Translations under genes and position numbers: made by a program
From: Rhynchopus sp. YZ270_cl-10
Lineage: Eukaryota; Euglenozoa; Diplonemea; Diplonemida; Diplonemidae
Direction: 5' to 3'
NCBI GenBank assembly: GCA_964035575.1
Contig: OZ037882.1
Location: forward strand, 930,001 to 994,000
Length of the DNA: 64,000 bases
Shown: positions 53,928 through 64,000 of the stretch, piece by piece
How positions within the stretch are numbered: position 1 is the first letter of the stretch
Layout: the number at the start of each line of letters is the position of its first letter
The notes under the pieces: model-generated
Told to the model about the DNA's origin: nothing
The model's database searches: none
What the model saw: the letters and a program-made list of their open reading frames with translations, nothing else

Positions 53928-56900
53928 ATGCCCGAGGAGGAGAAGAAGAAGTATGTGCCCCCCTCCAAGAGGGGTGGTGCGGGTGTCGTCCCGGCCCAAG
54001 CGCCGGTGAGTGCTGTGCAGGCACCGCAGAAGGGGCGGCAGGGGAATGCACCCCAAAAGCACCAGCCCGCGCACCAGGCGAACGCTAAAGCAGGGCAACA
54101 GCAGCAGCAGCAGCAGCAACATCAACAGCAGCAGCAAGTCCAGCAACAGCAACAGCAACAACAACAGCAGCAACCGATGTACATGCCGCAGCAAGTGCCG
54201 CAGCAAGTCGTGCAGCAAGTGAGCCCACAGCAGGTGAGCCCACAGCAAGTGCAAGCGGGGCAGATGTACCCTAACCAGCAGGTGGGTCAGCAGCAGGTGG
54301 GTCAGGTCAGTCAGGTAGGGCAACAGCAGGTAGGTCAGCAAGTGGGGCAGGTAGGGCAGGTGGGGCAAGTGGGGCAGGTGGGGCAGGTGTCCCCAACACA
54401 GCAGCAGGCGCTTGCACGGCAGTCGATGTACCCTCAGCAGTTCTCTGGGGCGCAGCAAGGGGGTCAGCAGCAGCAGGGGCAACCACAGCAGCAAGCGCAG
54501 CCGGTGCCGCAGCAAGCTCAGTCGCAGTACCACGCAAGGATGGTGCAGCAGCAGCCTGCGGCGATCCCACAGCAGCAGCAACAGTACCAACAGCAGTTCC
54601 AGCAGCAGCAGTATCAGGTACAGCAGCACAACCAACTCCAGCAACAGCCAGTGCAGCAGCCAGCCAACGCCCAGCCTCACCCACACCAGCAGCTCCAGCA
54701 GCAGCCTCCGCAACATGTTCAGCAGCAGCAGGTGCAGCAACAGGCGGTTCAGCAGCAGCAAGTGGTGCAGCAACAGCAGGTCCAGCAGCAACAACATCAG
54801 CACCAAGCTGTGCAGCAGCAACAAGTGGTGCAACAACAAGCGGTTCAACAGCAGCAAGCAGCCCAAGCTGCGCAACAGCAGCAGGTTGCCCAGCAGCAGC
54901 ACGCACAGCAGGTTCAGCAGCAACAGGCCGTGCAGCAGCAACAGGTCCAGCAGCAGCAGCTGCAACAACAACAACAACAACAACAGCAGCAGGTGCAACA
55001 GCAGCACGTACAGCAGCAGGTTGCACCCCAGCCACACCTGCAGCAGCTGCACCACCAGCAACAACACCACGTACAGCACCCGCCTCTGCCCACGACACAG
55101 CCGCCACAGCAGCAGTCGCCACAGCCGCCCTACCAGCATATGCAGGCACAGTTCCAGCAGCCGATTAAGCAGCAGCCGGTCCAGGGGACGACGTCTCAGC
55201 CCCCAACACCTCCTTTGCCTCAGCAGCCACAACAACAGCAGCAACTCGTGTACCAGATGCAGCAACACCAACAACAACAGGTCCAACAACAGCAGCAGGT
55301 GCAACAGCAGCAACAGCAACAACAACAACAGCAGCAGCAACAGGTGCAACAACAACAACAACAGGTGCAACAACAACAACAACAACAGCAACAGCAGAAC
55401 ATGCAGCAGATGCGCCCTGCTAACACTACACACCAAGTGCACCACAAGGCACCCGAGCTGACCCAGCCACAGCCACCACAGCAGCACCACCAGGCCTTCG
55501 CACCGCACCCCTCCCCACCACCACAGCACCACGTCCAACCGCCGCAGGTGCCCGAGAGCCTGCCGCTCACATCCATGGTCGCACCCACGTCGGTGCCGAA
55601 GGGTGCCGTGCGGCCTGTGCCCCCGCCACCCCCGCTCGAGGAGGACACACTGTCGTCCAGCATGCATGGGGGACGTGGCACGCCGACACGTGGCGCAGGT
55701 CCTGCGGGTGGCGCGATGCGAGGCCGTGCGGGGCAGGCATCCATGGCCCCAGTGGCAACAGGGGGACGTGGCTCGAAGGGGGCGGCAGCACCCAAATGGG
55801 CCTCGCCACAGGGGGGGAGCTACGACCACGTGCCGAACAACACGGCCAAGGTATGTTGGGTTGAAAGTTCCCTTCAGGGAACTCAACACACATCTGACCA
55901 AAACGTTCTCTCTTTTTATACTTCTATTAAACTGAGATTCCATCTGCAACGTTTCCTCTTATGCCTATCTACCGTTCTAACCCTACAACCACCAACGCAC
56001 CACATTCCCTCTACAGGTGCAAGCGAACGACACGGACCGTGACGACATGCCTGCACCACTAAGCAAAACCACACCCCCCCAGGCTGAGGACTACCAGCTC
56101 GAGCTCGACGAAGACGTATGTGGAAAAGCGGGGCGGGGGGCAGGGGGGGCACTTTGTATTATTATGTTGAGCACACACATCCACTTCATCGCCTTCAGCC
56201 CTCCTCCTCCACCCCACACTGACAGGGGGGACTCCCCAGGTGGCAACACACCAGTCATATTTTTTCCTATCATTTCCAGATGTTTTATCTCTCTTTGTAA
56301 GCTCCTACACTACACCAAAAACTAACACAGAACTGCATCCACAAGGTGTTCATCGTCATCCACGCGTATGAGTGGCAGTGCGAATGCCCCTTCCGAAATA
56401 CTCCTCGCACCTTCGACAAATTCCTCTGCTTCATGGACGAGCGGGGCCATGCTGCAAGCGACTCCTCCGACTGGGCTGAAAGCACCGTGGTATGCAGTCT
56501 CCTTCCCTTAGCAGGCCCCGCCATATTTTTTCAAGCACAAAAAAAAAAAAAAACACCCCTTTTTCTCTCCAGAACCTCGACAACGGCAAGGGCACCAGTT
56601 TCCCTTGCGTGCTCCTCGTGCCTGCAGGGCGCTGCAGGAACCCTACCTCCTTCGTCGGCAAGCGTGCGTACCTGGACCGCGCGGGGTGCGAGATCAAAGA
56701 AGGGGGTGAGGTGCTGCTGTTTACACCCGAGGTGCTCAGGGAGGTATGCTTGACAAAAAAAAAAAAAAAAACATCCTCTCCCCAAACAAGGACGGCCTCA
56801 AGACCGTAACCTACAAGCAACCTTTCTAAGAGGGTGTGTAAGCGCTCACTACCACTTTTCTTATTGTACAGGAGGACTGGAAGCTGCGTGGCATCGCTCG

Positions 56901-58740
56901 CAAGTCACACCCACCTATGCTTCTGAGCAAAGGAGGCGCTGTTGTCCCCTTCTGCGACCAAGGGGGGCGACAGATTAAGGTATGCACAACAAAAGAAAGA
57001 AGACGAACGGCAACAAAGAAAAAAAATCTACGGATTTTTTTTGCGGCTGAAAGGAGGTGCTTTTTTTTTGTGCTATTATCTGCTATTATCTGCCCTTTTT
57101 TTTTTTCACTCCCCCTTCAAACCCCTTCTCCACAGCTGCTCCGCCGTTGTGTCTCCGAAGGCGCGATGCAGCTTCTGAACGAGGTGGGGACGTTCCTGAG
57201 TGGGGATGCGGACACCATGGACGTGCGTCCGCTCCTGCTGTCGCTGCGTGCGGAAGAGCTGGCCTCTGTCGCCTGCTCCTTCCAGGACGCCCTCGGGGAG
57301 AAGTGGAAGGCGTGCAGGCGCGAGTTCGCGGAGTGGGCAGACCAGCTGACGCAGTGGGTGGGCTTCCCTGGCCTGCAGCAGATGGTTGCAGGGGTCAACG
57401 AGGCGGATCTGCGGTGGGAAATGCCGCTCTATGGGTGGGGTGGCAGGTATGTCTCTTTCTGTTGTGGACATCGGGGGGGGTGTAAGGTACTCCAAAATAA
57501 TGTTTTGGTGTATAAAAAAAGTGAAATTACCCCCAAAATTCTCTAAAAATGTGGACCGATTTGGATGTGGTTTTACCGTTGGTGAAATTATAAGTAAAAA
57601 CCACAAAGTTAGTAACAAGAGGCTTTAGGTTTCACCTATTCTTTATATTTTTTTTGTGTGTGTATAAAATGTACCCGCTCCTCTTTTTTTTCCAGCCCCA
57701 CGATTGTCAACGGGGACATCGAATCGGCAGATCAAATAGCTGAGAGACATCTGCTGTCGGGGAAACGCAACAAGGTATGATAGGAGTTTGTTTTTTTTCA
57801 GATGCAAACCACGAAATGGATTGTAGGACTTTGCATGGTTGGGTGTCCACCCCTCCCCGGTACAGCCGGTCATTGTACCCCCATCACGAGAGGGCTTTTG
57901 TATTTCAATGGTGCTATGGGAAATCGGTCAACGACATGTCAGTGACCTGTCAATATCGACCCCCTCCGGAGCACTATTCAAACCAACTTTTTTTTGAGGT
58001 GCCTGCATTAATAACTTTACTTTTTTTATAGCGACTGGTATCAAGGTGTCTCAACACGAGACCTAGGTTCATTGGTGTGGCTGAAGGGGGGGCCCTTCAA
58101 GGGGGGGGGTGCTATTTTGTGCTATTTTGTGCTATTTTGTGCTATTTTGTGCTATTTTGTGCTATTTTGTGCTATTTTGTGCTATTTTGTGCTATTTTGG
58201 TCCACACCATTCATCTTCACTTATCCCACCTACTCTCTCCCACAGGGGATGAACCTGAGCCTGAACGACGGCTGCAGGAAGTCTGGGCACACCGAATGCT
58301 ACCAGCTCCCGCGCACCAGCTTCATGTGCGAGGAAACGGTCTTCTTCCTGAAGCTGAAGAAGGGGCAGTTCAACCTCCTCGCAGTGCCCACACCGCCGTG
58401 GTCCAGCACCGTTATATGGGTATGCAATATTTTTCGTTCCTCTCCACTTTTTGTTAGGTTGGCCAAGAGAACAGCCTTTTCCCAAGGGTGCGATGTTCCT
58501 TACCTCGATGTCTGCAGGAAAACCCTTCAACATAACAAACTGTCATGAGAGGGCTTTTGTATTTTAAGTCAAACTTTTTTGTTCTTTTACATCTTAGATG
58601 CATACATAACATCCATCATATTTTTTTCCAAACCACAGGAGGCAGTACCAGTGTCCGACACGGAGATCAACACGCTTGATGAGCGGTACCCTCTTACTGA
58701 GGCGGTGGTGGGTGCCCTGGGATCAGGTAAACCGTGGTAA
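53928..58740 (+). CDS. Glutamine-rich protein with unknown C-terminal domains
   Basis: Nine exons: 53928-55850, 56017-56115, 56346-56489, 56573-56743, 56872-56979, 57136-57446, 57696-57774, 58246-58419 and 58639-58740, all in phase, 1036 aa. The first 20 residues (MPEEEKKKYVPPSKRGG) precede about 450 residues of poly-Gln with interspersed Val, Pro, Gly and His, including GQVGQV runs. Then come Pro-rich and Arg/Gly-rich stretches (MRGRAGQASM). The C-terminal third is globular (VFIVIHAYEWQCECPFR, FPCVLLVPAGRCRNPTSFVG, LLSLRAEELASVACSFQDAL) and unrecognised. Gln/RGG composition is common in RNA-binding or condensate-forming proteins, which is inference only. A 15-nt microexon 56791-56805 may belong between exons 4 and 5. 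If its donor is skipped, translation ends at TAA 56827. The long antisense frame over exon 1 is a shadow of the CAG repeats. Confidence 0.75.
57800..57907 (+). repeat. Dispersed repeat family E in an intron
   Basis: GCAAACCACGAAATGGATTG, TTGGGTGTCCACCCC, CCGGTACAGCCGGTCATTGT and CACGAGAGGGCTTTTGTATT. Related copies lie near 481, 22285, 39440, 43205, 49458, 53562 and 58490. All are short, T-rich at the right end, and without coding. Confidence 0.55.
58073..58209. mobile_element. MITE with TGGTGTGGCTGAA end and internal 10-bp tandem
   Basis: Left TGGTGTGGCTGAAG, right CCACACCA, flanked by the exact 5-bp duplication TTCAT (58068-58072 and 58210-58214). The interior (58110-58199) is nine copies of TGCTATTTTG. 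It lies in intron 7 of the glutamine-rich gene. A diverged half copy with TGCTATTATC units is in intron 5 near 57047-57104. Confidence 0.8.
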
Positions 58741-61700
58741 AGTATTTTTTTGATTTTTGCTTTTTGATTTTATTATATTTTTTTGCGTGCAACGTTTTAC
58801 AAAGATGTGCACACACCCCATGTGTCGCAAAATTCATCTTTTCAAGTTTTTCTTTTCTTTGTGCTTTCATCCAGATGGCTGGCATCGTATAGTGGGTCAG
58901 TCGGTGGTGTCTGCATCAATTACTATGTCCTTTTTCTTTGGGTGTGGGGTTTTTTTCTTTTTTCTTTTCGGTATATTGTTTATACTTTTGTGTGAGTTCA
59001 TTTTCTATGAAACTAAACGAAAACGGGAATTTTTGCGTATTGCTCAAAAAAAGGTTGGTAAATACAGGATTCCAGAAATTTTTGTTTCATAGACCATAGG
59101 ACATTGTCACAACAACAAAAAAAAGGCTACAGGCTAGTTTCAAAAATGGTTCATAAAAAGGTTCATAAAAAAAGGGCTTGAACAACAAAATGGGAAAGAA
59201 CGAAAAGGTGTGTTTCTTTTTGCTTCAAAAGGGCGTGAACAGAGTGAGCAAAAGTGAAGGAGTTATTTTTTATATCCTTTTTTGAAAAAGGTGGCTGCAC
59301 AAAAAGCAAAGGCTTCGGATTATCCCGACCAAGAACTTTTCTTTTTGGGGTTTTTTTTGCGGGGTTTGTAGATGTTTGTGCGGGCCACATTTTAATTAAT
59401 TTGTTCAACTTTTGTTTGTTTTCTTTTTGATTTCTCTCTGACATCACCCTTCCCATTACGTACCCCTTGTTGTGAATATTTCATTCTTTTTTGTTGTTGT
59501 GGTGTTGAACAGAACTCCCAAATCTTCACGTTCGTTCTTATTCTTTCAAAAAAAAAAAAAAAAAAAACACAAAAAAAAAAAAAAATACAAACAAACAAAA
59601 ACGCCTTGACTAGGCACAAAGCTTAGCTTAGTTCAGCTCACTATCCTATTATTTTTCGTAGTTTATGAAGAAAAATAACACTTTTCATTTTAAAGGGGGG
59701 TTTCGATATCCCAACTCCGGGGAAACCCAGTTTTGCTCCTGCTTGAGGTGTTTTTGACACCTTTTCAACTTCTCTCTATTTTGTTAGTAGGTTTCTATGT
59801 GACAACCTTGACTTTTGAACCAAGCGGCGGGGCCTGAAAACATTTTACATTTATCTGTGTGGTGAGAGTTGGCCCGCGAGTCGGGATTTTTTTTTTGTGC
59901 AAAGGGGGAGCGAAGAAAGAGAGACTAAAAAAAAAGAAAATTGTGATAAAAGGCTTCTGCCAAACAAAAGTATTATTGGGCCATCTATGAAGGGAAGGGG
60001 GAGGTTTTTTTTTTCTCTAAGTGCTTCACGCTCTAAGCTCTTCACTAAGCTTTTGCAGAGTCTCGCAAAGTGGACTTCAGATACGTCGGCCTCACACACA
60101 GCATCGAGATAGGTTCTTCGGCATAGTGTGAGCGGTTGTGGTGCCGTAGTGTTGCTCCTCAGAAGGATCAGACACCACCCCCCGGCACAGCTCTCACAGA
60201 ACTCTCACTAAGCTTTTACAGACTCTCACAAAGTAGACTTCTGCTGCGTCGGCCTCGCACAGCGAGGGTTGTGGTGCCGTAGTGTTGCTCCTCAGAAGGA
60301 TCAGACACACCACCCCCCGGCACAGCTCTCACAACAGCTCTCGCTAAGCTCTCACAGTGCGTTGTCTCACGGAGACGATCATAGATCACCCAATCATAGA
60401 TGGCCCGATTACACTTAATATATAATATTAAAGTGTCTTGATGGGAAAAAAGCAAAGCAAACGACGGGGGGGATGCAACGAAGCATTCTATTCACTTCAG
60501 ATTGTCACGAGAGTACAGTCTACGAGGTACTGTTATAGGTGGTGTATTGAGGTGGGTGAGTGGGTGGGTGGGTGGGTGGGTGGGTATGGGGAATGGGGGG
60601 GAAGACAGGCGCGGTTGATATTTAAAAAATCAAGGGGGTGGTTCAACCTAGGGTGTGCCATTCTCTCTTACTGACCCAGCCTGGAGGGAGGAGGGGTCAA
60701 TTTGTTCTTTTGCGTACTATGAAAAAAAATATAAACAAAATGCTGAAGGTCATCTACACTTGTGCAGACGGCCAAGCCCGTGGTGGTTCGCGTTGGTCGT
60801 AACCCATGATATCCCAGTCTTACCTCGTGGAGCAACCATGCTGAAGCGAGGTCGGGCCCAGGTTTTTCGGGCAAATAAAAAAAAAGAAGAAACGAGAGGT
60901 GTCTACACGTTATCAATGATTCAATTATTCAACAAAAAAAACAAAAAAAAAAAAACAAAAAAAAAAAAAAATACTGAAAAAGAAACAAGAATGACCCAAT
61001 TCCTTTTGAGGATATTTGAGAAGTTCACACATATATGAAGCTGAAGTTCATCTTGCACAAAGCCTTTCCGTTTTTTTTGTTTTTTTTTTTTTAGTTTGCA
61101 ATACTTTTTTTTTTGGAAAATTGCAATGCCCACAACGTACACATATTTTCACAAACAACTCGAACAAACAAAGAAAAAAAAACTTTTTAGCAGGGCTTGT
61201 ATGGAGCATGGAACTATTCCCCCCGAGGGTTTAGCAATATAATTTTGGAGCAATTTCGAAAATGTTGCGTACCGTGGCCTCGCCAGGAACCTTTTGGGTG
61301 CCATTACCATTTTCTCTTTTTGGAAATATACTGAGGTTACTGATAAAAGAAGGATGACACTTCCTAATGTCTTGTGGTGTACTCTCCCCACCGCCTTTTG
61401 CGATTTTGTGCATCAGAGGGGAGAAAGAGCCTCGACTTTCTCCTGGCAGGGAGTCGCGCGCGCAGCGCGCGCAGCGACCGCTTTTACGGAAAGCTGGGGA
61501 CCCAAAACCTGCGAAGTAAAAAAAAATGCATAACACCAATTGTGTTATTGTGGAGTTCATCCTCGGGTGTCTATACTCATACAACCAAGTTTTCAAAAAA
61601 CCCTTCAGAAATTTTTGGCGATGACCCACCATCTCCACAATTCTCGAAAAAGGAAAAAAAATGGTCCGATTCCCAAGCACGCATCATTGGTTCCAAAAAC

Positions 61701-62664
61701 GCTTAAAAAGACTCCCCAAAGGGTATTTCCATACACTCCTGCTTTTGGGTTGAAAAACAAAGCCTACTGATGCTTTTTAAAGCTTTTTTTTTTTTTTTTT
61801 GAGGTTTTTCCTTGTAACTTCTATCCTTTTCTTAGGGCGTGATATAAGCACACTGGGGCTTTTATGTCACAGCCCAGCTTCGATGCCTGAGTCGCAATGG
61901 CAATTCGCAGCTTCAACTATTTATTTTTTTTTTCGGGGGTGGGGGGGTGGACAATATTTGTGGCTGATTTGTGCTCACAGAATATAAAAAAAAAACCCTG
62001 TCTTTTTTGGCATGGTGAAAATTTCGGTACAAGGAAGCGTACCACAAAAGAAAAGCGGATAATTGACTTTGGAAACAAAAACAAAAAAACAAAAAATGAA
62101 AATGGGATGGGGTGGAAGAGAACGAATTCCGTTGTCGGATACAAACAAACAAAAAAAAAAAAATGAAAATACAGACACGTGGCATTACCCAGGCTGATTC
62201 AAATATACAAAAAGTAGAACTTTTTGCTTCAGGTGGAAAAAATACACAGAAAAACAGCAACAAAAAAAATGCAAAAAAAAAAAAAAACCAAAAAAAAAAA
62301 CCAAAAAAAATGGGCGGGTTTACGTGGAGTGGATGGAATGTGAAAAAGAAAAAAAAAAAGTGTACAGCCTGCATAGGGCTCGTAGGTGATTGTCGGTACA
62401 AAAAAGGCGGGGAAAAAAAGGTGTGTTTTTCTTCTTCTTTTCTTTTCCCTTTCTTCGTTTTGAAAAAAAGGAGTGATACGGATTGCGTACAAAGAAAAAA
62501 AAATGTTCAAAAAAATATCTGCATCTAAATATTGCCCTTTAAGGAGCTCACGCAAGCGTGATGACTCCAGGCTGGGACGAACCCATATAGTCAGGGGTCT
62601 TGCTGTGTATAACCCTTCGGGGGGGGGGGACTTACGCTTTTTTCTCCAGCAGGTTTTTTGCTAC
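58741..62664. other. 3.9-kb gene-poor region
   Basis: No gene supported. Holds the CATCAATTACTATG repeat near 58880, an imperfect tandem duplication (60043-60356), a GGGT microsatellite (60556-60586), a family G copy near 61545, a CGCGCGCAGCGCGCG palindrome near 61455 and very long A/T runs. The open frames here are Lys- or Phe-rich homopolymer products. Confidence 0.5.
60043..60356 (+). repeat. Imperfect tandem duplication, unit ~140-160 bp
   Basis: CACTAAGCTTTT, GTCGGCCTC, GGTTGTGGTGCCGTAGTGTT, GCTCCTCAGAAGGATCAGAC and CCCCCCGGCACAGCTCTCAC occur at 60043-60205 and again at 60206-60341. A third unit begins at 60342 and breaks off. GC content is higher than the surroundings. No open frame is shared by both units. 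Confidence 0.75.
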
Positions 62665-63227
62665 TCATTGCTCGAAGGCATGCGTTGTGTGTGTATCATA
62701 GTCCCCCCTCCCTACCACCCCCCCATCATCCAGGTCTTCCTGTCCCCCCCCCCCCCCCCCCCCCACACACACAGCAAATAAAACACAAAACACATACACA
62801 AACGCCACCGTACCCACGCCCCCCTGCACTCTCAATAAGCCTGCACATTGCATCCATGTCGTACACCCCAGCACGTAGCATGCTTTTGACGAAGAAGAGA
62901 GGGCTGGTTGCTGCGAGTATGCCTTAGTTTTTTTTTTTATAAAACAACTTGTTGTCAGCAGCCCTCAAAATAGGAGGATTTTTGTGCAAATCAGCGTAAA
63001 CAACGTTACTTAGTAGTTTCCTACCAATTGTTGCTGATGTTTTTTTTCCCCCTCTCTTTTTCCACACACCCGACACACCACACCTGCAGACGTACTTCTC
63101 TTCTCTGCGGTGATGTACCTCAGACAGCGTGCGCCCGCACATCCCGCCCAGGTGCGTGCAGCCAAGCGCACACGCCACGAAGTCTGTCGGGATGGCACCA
63201 TCGATCTCGACGCAAAAGTGGAGAGGT
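62665..63227 (-). CDS. 3' end of an unrecognised minus-strand gene (partial)
   Basis: Three terminal exons on the minus strand: 63227-63079, 62910-62798 and 62739-62665, in phase to a TGA. They read through HFCVEIDGAIPTDFVACALG, TSPLFFVKSMLRAGVYDMDA and EDLDDGGVVGRGDY. Donors are GTGTGT and GTATGT, acceptors TCATAG, CGCAG and GACAG. The stretch DGAIPTDFVACALGCTHLGG has several Cys and may be a folded domain. The first exons must lie beyond 63440 or outside the window. The intron before 63227 contains a 7-bp minisatellite whose units end in CAG on this strand. A poly-C run lies just before exon 3. Family not recognised. A relic cannot be excluded. Confidence 0.5.
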
Positions 63228-63246
63228 CTATGAGAAATTGGCAGTA

Positions 63247-63440
63247 CTGAGGACTGAGGACTGAGGACTGAGGACTGAGGACTGAGGACTGAGGACTGAG
63301 GACTGAGGACTGAGGACTGAGGACTGAGGACTGAGGACTGAGGACTGAGGACTGAGGACTGAGGACTGAGGACTGAGGACTGAGGACTGAGGACTGAGGA
63401 CTGAGGACTGAGGACTGAGGACTGAGGACTGAGGACTGAG
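63247..63440. repeat. 7-bp minisatellite, unit GACTGAG
   Basis: About 27-28 perfect units of GAGGACT/GACTGAG. On the minus strand the unit is TCCTCAG. It lies just upstream (20 bases) of a minus-strand 3' splice site. Open frames across it are artefacts. Confidence 0.95.
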
Positions 63441-63711
63441 TACCTGAGTTGAGACAAAAAAAAAAAAAAAAATACAGTGGAGTTCAGGGAAGTTCCTAAG
63501 TGGGACCGAGAACATGAAATTCTGGATTTTAGTTTTTTTTTCCTTTTTTTTTTTCCTTTTTTTCCTTGGGGGGCTTTCTTGTGGTTTCTGGTGGGTTTCA
63601 CTGTAGGTGACACACCACCAGTGTGGTGAAATGGTCGAAACTCTCAAAAGCAAGAGTTTTCAGGGGGCAAGAAAAAAAAATTGACAACAAAATCCTTCAC
63701 TGTCCAGGGCT

Positions 63712-63855
63712 GTACCCCCAATTTTTTTTTTGCCTGCGGCGCCATTTTTCATTTTTTGCTCTGCAAAAAAGGGTTCGTTGGAAGCTAGATTTTTACACTG
63801 TACTCAAAATTTTTGCCTGCGGCGCCATTTATATTATTTTTTGCTCCGCAAAAAG
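63712..63855 (-). repeat. Dispersed repeat family H, partial minus-strand copy
   Basis: TTGCCTGCGGCGCCATTTTT, GCTAGATTTTTACACTGTA and TTTTTTGCTCCGCAAAAAG are the inverted blocks of 33600-33770 and 42520-42690. Confidence 0.65.
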
Positions 63856-63865
63856 AGAAGTGCAA

Positions 63866-63960
63866 CGCCTCACCGTTCATCGGCGGAAGCACTGGTTCCA
63901 CGGGTTATCGAACCCCAGAGAGCACTTCATTGGCATGCACGCGGTTACCGCGAGGGAGCG
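63866..63960 (-). repeat. tRNA-like repeat, minus-strand copy
   Basis: On the minus strand GGGGTTCGATAACCCG is followed by CCAGTGCTTCCGCCGATG and AACGGTGAGGCGTTGCAC. The order B-box, CAGTGC, GAGGCGTT(T)GCAC matches 390-470. AACGGTGAGGCGTTTGCAC also occurs alone near 26463. Confidence 0.45.
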
Positions 63961-64000
63961 TGTATGCAGGTACAAAATCACTGCCCCATCCAAATAATAT

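Noticed and set aside
53754-55949. 731-aa minus-strand open frame over the glutamine-rich exon
   Set aside because: It is the reverse complement of CAG-type repeats, giving Leu-rich low complexity. The plus strand has the spliced, phase-consistent gene.
61913-62528. Phe- and Lys-rich frames near the right end
   Set aside because: Products of A and T homopolymers on the two strands.
1-64000. CRISPR array or operon structure
   Set aside because: The tandem arrays have 7-11-bp units without unique spacers, and the genes are spliced and widely spaced, so neither applies.

Overview
The window is nuclear DNA of a unicellular eukaryote (protist). Six of the ten gene models need spliceosomal introns. 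The reconstructed exons join in frame, and the donor is almost always GTATG followed by T or C, with a T-rich tract and (C)AG at the acceptor. Coding exons are GC-rich. Introns and intergenic DNA are AT-rich and crowded with A/T homopolymers and short dispersed repeats. I cannot name the species. A free-living excavate or metamonad-like protist would fit the splice sites, but that is a guess.

Layout, left to right. 1-10.4 kb holds a tandem segmental duplication carrying two paralogous ComEC-type metallo-beta-lactamase-fold proteins (1909-3927 and 8013-9875), with an IQ-motif gene (4781-6942) between them. 10.6-11.2 kb is a small TIR element with a CCHC zinc knuckle, probably a MULE derivative. 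11.6-13.0 kb is IMP4, an SSU-processome protein. 14.0-15.0 kb is an unrecognised 311-aa gene. 16.0-22.1 kb is a five-exon receptor-like gene: signal peptide, cysteine-rich EGF-like repeats, about nine membrane segments, and a B-box-like zinc finger between them. 22.1-30.8 kb is gene-poor and holds hairpin elements, minisatellites and two fragments of 18S rRNA. 30.8-40.9 kb is one eight-exon leucine-rich-repeat gene whose first intron holds a nest of DNA transposons, including a hAT-like element with an exact 8-bp target duplication. 41-46.8 kb is again repeats and includes a MULE with 9-bp target duplications. 46.8-48.8 kb is the regulatory beta subunit of protein kinase CK2. 48.8-53.9 kb is repeats. 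53.9-58.7 kb is a nine-exon glutamine-rich protein. The right end carries the last three exons of a minus-strand gene that runs out of the window.

The recognised genes (IMP4, CK2-beta) are housekeeping, and there is no operon-like logic. The most distinctive content is (a) the diverging metallo-beta-lactamase pair, (b) the unusual receptor architecture, and (c) a rich population of small TIR elements and tRNA-like or poly-A-tailed repeats. Several of these show target-site duplications, nesting, or empty sites visible inside this window alone. All repeat comparisons and splice models were made by eye.
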